From Citrobacter sp. RHB25-C09 (GTDB lineage: Bacteria > Pseudomonadota > Gammaproteobacteria > Enterobacterales > Enterobacteriaceae), in NCBI RefSeq assembly GCF_013836145.1, contig NZ_CP057483.1, positions 1 to 64,000 on the forward strand: DNA of 64,000 bases. Reading direction: 5' to 3'. Positions 9,970 through 18,238 of the stretch are shown here, piece after piece. Position 1 is the first letter of the stretch. Each line of letters starts with the position of its first letter. The notes beneath the pieces are model-generated. The model worked only from the letters and a program-made list of their open reading frames with translations. It was not told the DNA's origin and did not search any database. The position numbers and the translations under genes were made by a program.

Positions 9970-10066
9970 TAGACAACGAAAGAGCACGCCTGATGGGTGT
10001 TCTGACTACCTGACCTGTCCATGATGGAAGGTCCAACATTCTCGCTGATTTCAGGAGCTATTGATT
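9970..10066 (+). promoter_or_regulatory. ibpA leader with likely ROSE-type RNA thermometer
   Basis: About 97 nt of leader precede the ibpA ATG. The Shine-Dalgarno AGGAG is at 10053-10057, downstream of a pairing-prone stretch (gacctgtcc/atggaaggtc and following bases). In E. coli and Salmonella the ibpA leader is a ROSE-type thermometer that hides the ribosome site at low temperature. The assignment rests on position and general features; the fold was not computed. Confidence 0.65.
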
Positions 10067-10480
10067 ATGCGTAACTTTGATTTATCCCCGCTGTACCGTT
10101 CTGCTATTGGTTTTGACCGTCTGTTTAACCTGCTTGAAAACAACCAGAGCCAGAGTAATGGCGGCTACCCTCCGTACAACGTTGAGCTGGTAGACGAAAA
10201 CCATTATCGCATTGCCATTGCCGTTGCCGGTTTCGCTGAAAGCGAGCTGGAAATCACCGCTCAGGACAATTTGCTGGTGGTTAAAGGGGCACATGCGGAT
10301 GAGCAAAAAGAACGTTCGTACCTTTACCAGGGCATCGCCGAACGTAACTTTGAGCGCAAGTTCCAGTTAGCCGAGAACATTCATGTTCGTGGTGCGAATC
10401 TGGTGAATGGCCTGCTGTATATCGATCTTGAGCGCGTGATTCCTGAAGCGAACAAACCGCGCCGCATCGAAATCAACTAA
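10067..10480 (+). CDS. ibpA: Small heat-shock protein IbpA
   Basis: IbpA is a cytoplasmic alpha-crystallin-family chaperone that binds aggregating proteins with IbpB. The 137 residues equal the E. coli length and start MRNFDLSPLYRSAIG. The alpha-crystallin domain covers about 35-125. The ATG at 10067 follows AGGAG with correct spacing, whereas an in-frame TTG at 10061 is too close. ibpB follows after 108 nt. Confidence 0.97.
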   Translation: MRNFDLSPLYRSAIGFDRLFNLLENNQSQSNGGYPPYNVELVDENHYRIAIAVAGFAESELEITAQDNLLVVKGAHADEQKERSYLYQGIAERNFERKFQLAENIHVRGANLVNGLLYIDLERVIPEANKPRRIEIN

Positions 10481-10588
10481 TTCTGTTGGGCCGCGTCGCG
10501 CGGCCTGTTAAACCCATGCTCGCCGTCAGGGAGCATAACCCGTGAAATACGACGGGTACCCCTCGCTTCATAGAAGGAGAAAAGAGAT

Positions 10589-11026
10589 ATGAACATGCGT
10601 AACTACGATTTTTCCCCACTGCTGCGTCAATGGATCGGTTTTGACAAACTGGCTAATGCGTTACAAAACAGCGGTGAAAGCCAGAGCTTCCCGCCCTATA
10701 ATATCGAAAAAAGTGACGATAACCACTATCGCATAACGCTGGCGCTGGCCGGTTTCCGGCAGGAAGATCTGGATATTCAACTGGAAGGTACACGCCTGAC
10801 CATCAAAGGCACGCCGCAGCAGCCTGAAAAAGAGACGAAATGGTTGCACCAGGGGCTGGTCACCCAGTCGTTCAGCCTGAGCTTTACCCTGGCAGAACAT
10901 ATGGAAGTGTCCGGCGCGACATTCACTAACGGGTTGTTGCATATCGATTTAACCCGGAATGTCCCTGAAAGCCTTGCTCCGCAGCGTATCGCCATTAGCA
11001 GCGAACGCCCTGCATTAGAAAGTTAA
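10589..11026 (+). CDS. ibpB: Small heat-shock protein IbpB
   Basis: IbpB is the partner of IbpA and promotes handover of bound clients to ClpB and DnaK. The product has 145 residues from the first ATG, or 143 from the ATG at 10595, which gives the family start MRNYDFSPLL. AGGAG at 10575-10579 is somewhat far from both. The alpha-crystallin domain and the C-terminal I-A-I motif (RIAIS) that binds partner chaperones are present. The 108-nt ibpA-ibpB gap contains a small hairpin (acccgt...acgggt). Confidence 0.95.
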   Translation: MNMRNYDFSPLLRQWIGFDKLANALQNSGESQSFPPYNIEKSDDNHYRITLALAGFRQEDLDIQLEGTRLTIKGTPQQPEKETKWLHQGLVTQSFSLSFTLAEHMEVSGATFTNGLLHIDLTRNVPESLAPQRIAISSERPALES

Positions 11027-11033
11027 TGCGCGC

Positions 11034-11105
11034 CGCCGGGTGAGCACTGCGCTTACCCGGCCTACAAACATTCAGAGCCTCGTCAGAAATGACGGGGCTT
11101 TTTTG
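11034..11105 (+). terminator. REP-like unit plus terminator of ibpAB
   Basis: A REP-like palindrome (11034-11065, ccgggtgagc...gcttacccgg) is followed by a clear rho-independent terminator: stem agcctcgtca / tgacggggct with one G-T pair, loop gaaa, then TTTTTT (11076-11105). Confidence 0.85.
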
Positions 11106-11183
11106 TGCTTTACCACCCATACATTGCGCTTGTACTCTGCGAGAATCCATTTACTTAATGATGTTATTCACAGGGATTAGAAG

Positions 11184-12845
11184 ATGAGTGACATAGCATT
11201 GACGGTCAGCGTTCTGGCGTTGGTGGCGGTTGTCGGATTATGGATCGGCAATATCAAGGTTCGGGGTGTCGGCTTTGGCATCGGCGGAGTATTGTTCGGC
11301 GGCATTATTGTCGGGCATTTTGTCGACCAGGCGGGGATGTCTCTGAGCGGCGATATGCTGCACTTTATTCAGGAATTTGGCCTGATTCTTTTCGTTTACA
11401 CGATCGGTATTCAGGTGGGGCCGGGCTTCTTCGCGTCGTTGCGGGTCTCGGGTTTACGCCTCAATTTGTTTGCCATTCTTATTGTCATCATGGGGGGACT
11501 GGTCACCGCCATCCTGCATAAAATCTTCGCCATCCCGTTGCCGGTGGTGCTGGGGATATTTTCTGGTGCGGTTACCAATACGCCGGCGCTGGGGGCTGGG
11601 CAGCAAATCCTGCGCGATCTGGGAACGCCGATGGATCTGGTGGACCAGATGGGGATGAGTTATGCGATGGCTTATCCGTTCGGGATTTGCGGGATCTTGC
11701 TTACCATGTGGCTAATGAGAGTCCTGTTCCGCATCAATGTGGAATCGGAAGCGCAGGCGCATGAATCGACGCTGACCAACGGCCATTCGCTGATCCAGAC
11801 CATCAATATTCGTGTTGAGAACCCAAACCTCAACAATATGGCGATTCAGGATGTACCCATTCTCAACAGTGACAAAATCATCTGTTCGCGACTGAAGCGC
11901 GATGAAACGCTGATGGTGCCATCGCCGGGAACGGTGATTCAATCAGGAGACTTGCTGCATCTGGTCGGGTTGCCGGGCGATCTGCGTAATGCACAACTGG
12001 TGATAGGCCAGGAAGTGGATACTTCTTTGTCGACGCGCGGTACGGATCTGCGCGTTGAGCGCGTCGTGGTGACCAACGAAAAAGTGCTCGGCAAACGCAT
12101 TCGCGATTTGCATTTTAAAGAGCGTTACGACGTCGTGATCTCTCGTCTGAACCGCGCGGGCGTTGAGCTGGTTGCCAGTAATGATGCCAGCCTGCAATTT
12201 GGTGACATTCTCAATTTGGTCGGGCGTCCCTCCTCGATTGATGCGGTTGCCAATGTGGTGGGTAATGCGAAACAAAAACTGCAGCAGGTGCAGATGCTGC
12301 CAGTGTTTATCGGCATTGGGCTGGGCGTATTGCTCGGTTCCATCCCGCTATTTGTTCCCGGCTTTCCGGTCGCGTTGAAGCTCGGGCTGGCCGGCGGACC
12401 GTTGATTATGGCGCTCATATTAGGACGTATCGGCAGCATCGGTAAGCTGTACTGGTTTATGCCGCCGAGCGCAAACCTGGCGCTGCGAGAGTTGGGGATT
12501 GTCCTTTTCCTTGCGGTGGTGGGGTTAAAATCGGGCGGCGACTTTGTCGATACCCTAATGCAAGGTGAGGGCTTAAGCTGGGTTGGTTACGGTATTTTTA
12601 TCACCGCGATCCCCTTGATAACGGTCGGTATCCTGGCGCGAATGTTTGCCAAAATGAACTACCTGACGCTATGTGGGATGCTGGCGGGTTCGATGACCGA
12701 TCCGCCCGCGCTGGCCTTCGCCAATAACCTTCATGCCACCAGCGGCGCGGCGGCGCTCTCCTACGCCACCGTGTATCCATTGGTGATGTTCCTGCGCATT
12801 ATCACTCCGCAGCTGCTGGCGGTGATTTTCTGGGGAATGGGATAA
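11184..12845 (+). CDS. yidE: YidE, AspT/YidE/YbjL-type transporter
   Basis: A 553-residue inner-membrane protein equal in length to E. coli YidE. It has two hydrophobic halves (about 1-180 and 370-553) flanking two central TrkA-C/RCK-C regulatory domains (about 190-360). Each half carries an AspT-type motif: GAVTNTPALGAGQ in the first and GSMTDPPALAFANN in the second. The family exchanges small acids; the substrate of YidE is unknown. yidP and glv, next in K-12, are missing. Confidence 0.95.
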   Translation: MSDIALTVSVLALVAVVGLWIGNIKVRGVGFGIGGVLFGGIIVGHFVDQAGMSLSGDMLHFIQEFGLILFVYTIGIQVGPGFFASLRVSGLRLNLFAILIVIMGGLVTAILHKIFAIPLPVVLGIFSGAVTNTPALGAGQQILRDLGTPMDLVDQMGMSYAMAYPFGICGILLTMWLMRVLFRINVESEAQAHESTLTNGHSLIQTINIRVENPNLNNMAIQDVPILNSDKIICSRLKRDETLMVPSPGTVIQSGDLLHLVGLPGDLRNAQLVIGQEVDTSLSTRGTDLRVERVVVTNEKVLGKRIRDLHFKERYDVVISRLNRAGVELVASNDASLQFGDILNLVGRPSSIDAVANVVGNAKQKLQQVQMLPVFIGIGLGVLLGSIPLFVPGFPVALKLGLAGGPLIMALILGRIGSIGKLYWFMPPSANLALRELGIVLFLAVVGLKSGGDFVDTLMQGEGLSWVGYGIFITAIPLITVGILARMFAKMNYLTLCGMLAGSMTDPPALAFANNLHATSGAAALSYATVYPLVMFLRIITPQLLAVIFWGMG

Positions 12846-12853
12846 TTTTAACT

Positions 12854-12913
12854 ACCGGATGGTGCTTCACTTACCCTGCTTGTTGGCCGGATAAGCGAAG
12901 CGCCCTCCGGCAT
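12854..12913. repeat. REP elements between yidE and yidL
   Basis: Two degenerate REP units in inverted arrangement (accggatggtg... and ggccggataagcg...cctccggc) fill the gap between the convergent ends of yidE and yidL. Confidence 0.85.
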
Positions 12914-12914
12914 T

Positions 12915-13778
12915 TTATATTTTATGCTTTAACACAGCCGAAGGCGCGTAGCCAAATTTCTGCTTAAACGCTTTGCTGAAATGAAACGAGTCAAAAAAGC
13001 AGAGTCGATCCGCGACCTGACCCACACTGCTCCCTTCCTGCTTTAACAGCGATAACGCCAGTTCCAGACGGGCATTCAGAACGTATTCTTTTGGCGTTTT
13101 ACCGGTATAGCGCTGAAAAAGGCGTCGGAGCCAGGCTTCGCTACAGGGAATGGTCGCGGCCATATCCGCCACACTCCATCGGCGTTGTAAACTGGCATGT
13201 AGGGTGGCAATTAATTTTTCAATTTGAAGACGCTGCGGATCTTTTTTCCCTTCGGCATAAATAAGACAAATCCACTGATAAATAATTTTGGTGAGGAAGG
13301 CGACCGCGAGATTATTTTTCATTGGATCCGCAGCGGTTATTAATTGCGAGACTTCTTCAAGTTCATGATTATAAATATCACCGTGATAAATAACGCTTTG
13401 CTGCTTAACGGGGATATCCATTACGCTGGTCGGCGTAAACTCCATCCAGTATTGCTCCCAAAGTATTCCTTCGCAATGATAGGACTGAATATCCATGGGC
13501 TTTAAGAAAATAACACAATTCCCGTTAAGGATAATTTTCTCGCCACTTTTTAAGATGACGGTTCCGCACCCCTGAACGGTATAGACAGCAACCCAGGCGT
13601 TAGCTATCAGCGGCTTTTTCTTATCGCGCGGCCAGATTACCCGATATTGTTCATCGGCATAGGTGTGCCATAGCGATATCAAAGAAATTCCGCTGGAGAT
13701 CACATTTTCGTTAATTAGAAGCGGAATATTGTACGTAGTTTCGTTTTTTACATGCGAATTTTGCAAACTTCCATTCAT
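12915..13778 (-). CDS. yidL: AraC-family regulator YidL
   Basis: The product matches E. coli YidL, an uncharacterised AraC-family regulator. The C-terminal region carries two helix-turn-helix motifs (WSVADMAATIPCSEAWLRRLF and SSVGQVADRLCFFDSFHFSKAF); the N-terminal part is a sensor-type domain. The start at 13778 (MNGSLQNS, 287 residues) follows AGGAAATTAAA with good spacing; the reading frame is open further upstream to 13892. It is divergent from yidK-yidJ, so it probably controls them, an inference from position. Confidence 0.9.
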   Translation of the reverse strand: MNGSLQNSHVKNETTYNIPLLINENVISSGISLISLWHTYADEQYRVIWPRDKKKPLIANAWVAVYTVQGCGTVILKSGEKIILNGNCVIFLKPMDIQSYHCEGILWEQYWMEFTPTSVMDIPVKQQSVIYHGDIYNHELEEVSQLITAADPMKNNLAVAFLTKIIYQWICLIYAEGKKDPQRLQIEKLIATLHASLQRRWSVADMAATIPCSEAWLRRLFQRYTGKTPKEYVLNARLELALSLLKQEGSSVGQVADRLCFFDSFHFSKAFKQKFGYAPSAVLKHKI

Positions 13779-13945
13779 TTTAATTTCCTGGCGGAGAATT
13801 ATGCCTACAACCTGAACATAACAGAAAGTTAAGGCTTCAGGGATATGACAGAAGTATTTTAAGAAATCTGACTGCCTGACCCGGTTCGCCATACCTCACC
13901 CTACATAAGAGGCGGCCGGGACATAATGAATAAAAGGGCTATGAG

Positions 13946-15661
13946 ATGAATACGCTACAAATATTGAGCTTTGTCGGCTTTACACTGCTGGTGGCGGTAA
14001 TCACCTGGTGGAAAATACGCAAAACCGATACCGGATCCCAGCAGGGGTACTTTCTGGCTGGGCGTTCGCTGAAAGCGCCGGTCATTGCCGCCTCGTTAAT
14101 GCTGACGAACTTGTCTACAGAGCAACTGGTAGGGCTTTCCGGCCAGGCCTACAAAAGCGGGATGTCGGTCATGGGCTGGGAGGTGACCTCCGCTGTAACG
14201 CTCATCTTTCTCGCATTGATTTTTTTGCCACGCTATTTGCAGCGCGGCATCGCCACGATTCCCGACTTTCTGGAAGAACGCTACGACAAAACAACGCGCA
14301 TCATTATCGATTTCTGCTTTCTGATCGCGACAGGCGTTTGCTTTCTGCCAATCGTTCTCTATTCCGGCGCACTGGCGCTGAACAGCCTGTTCCATATTGG
14401 CGAATCACTTCAGATCTCCCACGGCGCGGCCATCTGGCTATTGGTGATTCTGCTGGGCGCAGCGGGCATTATTTATGCGGTGATTGGCGGGTTGCGGGCG
14501 ATGGCGGTAGCGGATTCCATTAACGGAATTGGTCTGGTAATTGGCGGCCTGATGGTGCCAGTCTTTGGCCTGATCGCCATGGGGAAAGGCAGTTTTCTGC
14601 AGGGACTGGAGCAACTCACCACCGTTCACGCTGAGAAATTGAATTCGATTGGCGGTGCGAACGATCCGCTGCCCATCGGCGCAGCTTTCACTGGGCTGAT
14701 TCTGGTCAATACATTTTACTGGTGCACCAACCAGGGGATTGTCCAACGCACGCTGGCGTCAAAAAGCCTGGCGGAAGGGCAAAAAGGCGCGCTGTTAACG
14801 GCGGTGTTGAAGATGCTCGACCCACTGGTTCTGGTGCTACCGGGGCTGATTGCGTTTCATCTGTATCAGGATTTGCCTAAAGCGGATATGGCCTACCCCA
14901 CGCTGGTCAATAATGTTCTGCCGACCCCGCTGGTGGGATTCTTTGGTGCCGTACTGTTTGGTGCGGTCATCAGTACCTTCAATGGGTTCCTCAATAGCGC
15001 CAGCACGCTATTCAGTATGGGAATATACCGGCGCATCATTAACCAGAATGCGCAACCGGACCAACTGGTGCGCGTCGGGCGTAAATTTGGATTCTTTATC
15101 GCCATTATTTCTGTGCTGGTCGCCCCGTGGATTGCGAACGCACCTGAGGGTCTGTATAGCTGGATGAAGCAACTTAATGGCATCTATAACGTGCCGTTGG
15201 TGACGATCATCATCATGGGATTCTTCTTCCCTCGTATTCCCGCGCTGGCTGCAAAAGTGGCGATGGGCCTGGGGATTGTTAGCTATATCACCATCAATTA
15301 TCTGGTGAAATTCGATTTCCACTTTCTGTACGTGCTCGCCTGCACCTTCTGCATCAACGTAGTGGTCATGTTGATCATTGGTGCTATCAAACCCCGCGCC
15401 ACGCCGTTTAAATTTCAGGACGCCTTTGCCGTGGATATGCAGCCGTGGAAAAACGCGAAGATCGCTTCCGTTGGCATATTGTTTGCGATGATTGGCGTTT
15501 ATGCCGGGCTTGCACAGTTTGGTGGCTATCACACGCAGTGGCTGACCATGATCAGCTACGGCATCACGGCAGCGGTTGTCGTCTGGTTGATTTATAGCAG
15601 CTGGCAGGCACGCCGTTCCGCCGCTGCGGTGTGTGTTTCAGACTCTAAGGAAAATGCATGA
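13946..15661 (+). CDS. yidK: SSS-family sodium:solute symporter YidK
   Basis: A 571-residue inner-membrane transporter of the sodium:solute symporter (SGLT-like) family, equal in length to E. coli YidK. It has about 14 hydrophobic segments and the core GRS...SLMLTNLSTEQLVG pattern of the family. The substrate is unknown, but overlap with the sulfatase yidJ (ATGA, 15658-15661) suggests a sulfated sugar or a product of its desulfation. Confidence 0.94.
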   Translation: MNTLQILSFVGFTLLVAVITWWKIRKTDTGSQQGYFLAGRSLKAPVIAASLMLTNLSTEQLVGLSGQAYKSGMSVMGWEVTSAVTLIFLALIFLPRYLQRGIATIPDFLEERYDKTTRIIIDFCFLIATGVCFLPIVLYSGALALNSLFHIGESLQISHGAAIWLLVILLGAAGIIYAVIGGLRAMAVADSINGIGLVIGGLMVPVFGLIAMGKGSFLQGLEQLTTVHAEKLNSIGGANDPLPIGAAFTGLILVNTFYWCTNQGIVQRTLASKSLAEGQKGALLTAVLKMLDPLVLVLPGLIAFHLYQDLPKADMAYPTLVNNVLPTPLVGFFGAVLFGAVISTFNGFLNSASTLFSMGIYRRIINQNAQPDQLVRVGRKFGFFIAIISVLVAPWIANAPEGLYSWMKQLNGIYNVPLVTIIIMGFFFPRIPALAAKVAMGLGIVSYITINYLVKFDFHFLYVLACTFCINVVVMLIIGAIKPRATPFKFQDAFAVDMQPWKNAKIASVGILFAMIGVYAGLAQFGGYHTQWLTMISYGITAAVVVWLIYSSWQARRSAAAVCVSDSKENA

Positions 15662-17151
15662 CTCGTCCAAACTTCCTGTTCATCATGACCGATACTCAGG
15701 CGACCAATATGGTGGGCTGCTATAGCGGCAAGTCACTGAATACGCAGAATATTGATAGTCTGGCGGCGGAAGGGATCCGCTTTAATTCCGCCTATACCTG
15801 TTCCCCCGTTTGTACGCCAGCGCGTGCTGGGCTTTTCACCGGCATTTACGCTAATCAATCCGGCCCGTGGACCAACAATGTCGCACCGGGAAAAAATATC
15901 TCGACGATGGGGCGCTACTTTAAAGATGCGGGCTACCACACCAGCTATATCGGCAAATGGCATCTCGACGGACATGACTATTTTGGTACCGGTGAGTGTC
16001 CCGCGGAGTGGGATGCCGATTACTGGTACGACGGCGCCAATTATCTTGCGGAACTGACAGAAGAAGAAATCGGCCTGTGGCGCAATGGCCTGAATACCAT
16101 AGAAGATTTGCAGGCCAATAATATCGATGAAACCTTCACCTGGGCGCACCGCATCAGCAACCGGGCGGTGGATTTTCTCCAGCATTCCGCGCGCGCCGAT
16201 GAGCCGTTTCTGTTGGTTGTTTCCTATGACGAGCCACATCACCCGTTTACTTGCCCGGTAGAGTACCTCGAGAAATATCAGGACTTTTATTATGACCTCG
16301 GCGCGAAGGCACACGATACGCTGGTAAATAAACCCGAACATCATCGTTTGTGGTCTCAGGCGATGCCATCCCCGGTGGGTGAGGACGGACGCTATCACCA
16401 TCCGCTCTATTTTGCCTGCAATGATTTTGTCGATGATCAGATTGGCAGGGTTATCAAGGCGCTGACGCCGGCGCAGCGGGAGAACACCTGGGTGATTTAT
16501 ACCTCCGATCACGGCGAGATGATGGGCGCGCACAAACTGATCAGCAAAGGGGCGGCGATGTACGACGACATTACCCGCATCCCGTTAATTATCCGTTCGC
16601 CGCAGGGTGAACATCGGCAGGTTGATACCCCCGTCAGCCATATCGACCTGTTGCCAACCATGATGACGCTGGCTGGCATCGACAAGCCCGATATTCTCCC
16701 GGGTGAAGACATTCTGTACGCGCAAGCGCCACGGGGCGTGATGGTGGAATTTAACCGTTACGAGATAGAACACGACAGCTTTGGCGGGTTTATTCCGGTG
16801 CGCTGTTGGGTGACAGAGGCATATAAGTTGGTTCTCAACTTATTTACCAGCGATGAACTGTACGACAGACATCAGGATCCGCATGAATTGAATAATCTGA
16901 TTGATGACCCTGATTTAGCCGATGTTCGAAACCAGCTTCATGATGCGTTACTGGACTACATGGATAAAATTCGCGATCCGTTTCGCACTTACCAATGGAG
17001 TCTGCGTCCGTGGCGAAAAGATGCCCACCCCCGCTGGATGGGCGCGTTCCGCCCGCGCCCGGATGATGGTTATTCTCCTGTTGTGCGTGACTATGACACG
17101 GGATTACCCACTCAAGGCGTAAAGGTTGAAGAGAAAAAGCAGAAGTTTTGA
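15658..17151 (+). CDS. yidJ: Cys-type sulfatase YidJ
   Basis: A 497-residue type I sulfatase. The active-site signature C52-T-P-A-R (CxPxR) places a cysteine that must be oxidised to formylglycine. Metal-binding residues appear in FIMTDTQ near the N-terminus and in YTSDHGEMMG near 282. No signal peptide is visible, so it probably acts in the cytoplasm on imported sulfate esters; substrate unknown. Its start overlaps yidK by 4 nt, and the maturase homologue yidF lies 1.1 kb downstream. Confidence 0.94.
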   Translation: MTRPNFLFIMTDTQATNMVGCYSGKSLNTQNIDSLAAEGIRFNSAYTCSPVCTPARAGLFTGIYANQSGPWTNNVAPGKNISTMGRYFKDAGYHTSYIGKWHLDGHDYFGTGECPAEWDADYWYDGANYLAELTEEEIGLWRNGLNTIEDLQANNIDETFTWAHRISNRAVDFLQHSARADEPFLLVVSYDEPHHPFTCPVEYLEKYQDFYYDLGAKAHDTLVNKPEHHRLWSQAMPSPVGEDGRYHHPLYFACNDFVDDQIGRVIKALTPAQRENTWVIYTSDHGEMMGAHKLISKGAAMYDDITRIPLIIRSPQGEHRQVDTPVSHIDLLPTMMTLAGIDKPDILPGEDILYAQAPRGVMVEFNRYEIEHDSFGGFIPVRCWVTEAYKLVLNLFTSDELYDRHQDPHELNNLIDDPDLADVRNQLHDALLDYMDKIRDPFRTYQWSLRPWRKDAHPRWMGAFRPRPDDGYSPVVRDYDTGLPTQGVKVEEKKQKF

Positions 17152-17441
17152 CAAAACGCCGGTATCGCTTGCGTTACTGGCGCTAACCCACGGCTCCGCT
17201 TAGCCGGTAACTTATCGCTATTAATGGTGTTTTTTTCCCCAATATCGGCTGGCACTTCACCTTTCAGTCCAGCCATAATGCCCTGTTTTACGGCGGAAAC
17301 ATGTTCCGCCACCACGCTTTCCAGCGGGTGTTGAGGCGGGTCAAACGGACCAAAAGTGAAGTGGAAAAGCGTGATAGTCAGGGCAATAACGCCGAACAGC
17401 ATCCCTGATAAACTACGTTTATTTTGCAGTATGATTACCAT
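17112..17441 (-). pseudogene. yidI: Truncated yidI remnant (membrane protein)
   Basis: The first ~75 residues (start MVIILQNKR, one membrane segment LSGMLFGVIALTITLFHF, then FGPFDPPQHPLES) look like E. coli YidI, recalled as about 149 residues with further hydrophobic segments. Here the frame loses resemblance after about NSDKLPA and ends at 109 residues, running 40 nt into the opposite-strand yidJ. A GGGAGG ribosome site precedes the ATG. I read it as a gene whose 3' half was deleted. The comparison is from memory. Confidence 0.55.
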
Positions 17442-17538
17442 TTTACCTCCCTGTGAAAGGGGGGAATCGTAGCAGTACTACGTTGTTTATCATTCTGAAA
17501 ATGGACGATGACAGCGTGACGAACAAGAAGGAGTCGTA

Positions 17539-17886
17539 ATGAAGATTTCCCGCCTCGGAGAAGCGCCGGACTACCGCTTCTCGCTGGCAAATGAACGGAC
17601 CTTTCTGGCCTGGATCCGTACCGCGCTGGGTTTCCTGGCGGCAGGCGTGGGGCTTGACCAGCTAGCGCCGAACTTTGCCACGCCGGTGATTCGTGAGCTG
17701 TTGGCGCTCCTGCTCTGCCTGTTTGCCGGTGGTCTGGCGATTTATGGCTATTTGCGCTGGCTGCGAAATGAAAAAGCAATGCGTCTGAAAGAGGACTTGC
17801 CGTACACCCATAGCCTGTTAATCATCAGCCTGATTTTGATGCTGGTCGCCGTTATTGTTATGGCACTGGTGTTATATGCCGGATAG
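17539..17886 (+). CDS. yidH: YidH, DUF202 inner-membrane protein
   Basis: A 115-residue small membrane protein equal to E. coli YidH in length. It opens with the DUF202 pattern (FSLANERTFLAWIRTALGFLAAGVGL) and has three hydrophobic segments. Function unknown. The ATG follows AAGGAG. It overlaps yidG by 11 nt, so the two are co-translated. Confidence 0.93.
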   Translation: MKISRLGEAPDYRFSLANERTFLAWIRTALGFLAAGVGLDQLAPNFATPVIRELLALLLCLFAGGLAIYGYLRWLRNEKAMRLKEDLPYTHSLLIISLILMLVAVIVMALVLYAG

Positions 17887-18238
17887 CCGCAAAGCCCGCC
17901 GCATGGCCGATCCAGGACTTCAGCCTGAGCGCACATCACTGGCCTGGTTTCGCACGCTGCTGGGTTACGGCGCGCTGATGGCGCTAGCGCTAAAGCACAA
18001 CTGGCATCAGGCGGGTTTTTTGTTCTGGGTTTCTCTCGGCGTCCTGGCCGTTGTGGCGCTCGTTCTCTGGCGCTATACCCGCAGCCGTAATCTGATGGAT
18101 GTGACGCACTTTGATTTTTCCCATTCTCAGGCGATACGTGACAAATTTTTGATCTCCCTCGCGGTGTTGTCACTCGCAATCCTGTTTGCTGTATCGCACA
18201 TTCGCCAACTTGCCGTCTTTATTGGGAATTTAGTATGA
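17876..18238 (+). CDS. yidG: YidG, DUF202 inner-membrane protein
   Basis: A 120-residue paralogue of YidH with the same DUF202 start (LQPERTSLAWFRTLLGYGALMALA) and three hydrophobic segments. The start MPDSRKARR at 17876 gives the E. coli length. It overlaps yidH upstream and yidF downstream (ATGA at 18235-18238), so yidH-yidG-yidF form a tight operon. Confidence 0.93.
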   Translation: MPDSRKARRMADPGLQPERTSLAWFRTLLGYGALMALALKHNWHQAGFLFWVSLGVLAVVALVLWRYTRSRNLMDVTHFDFSHSQAIRDKFLISLAVLSLAILFAVSHIRQLAVFIGNLV

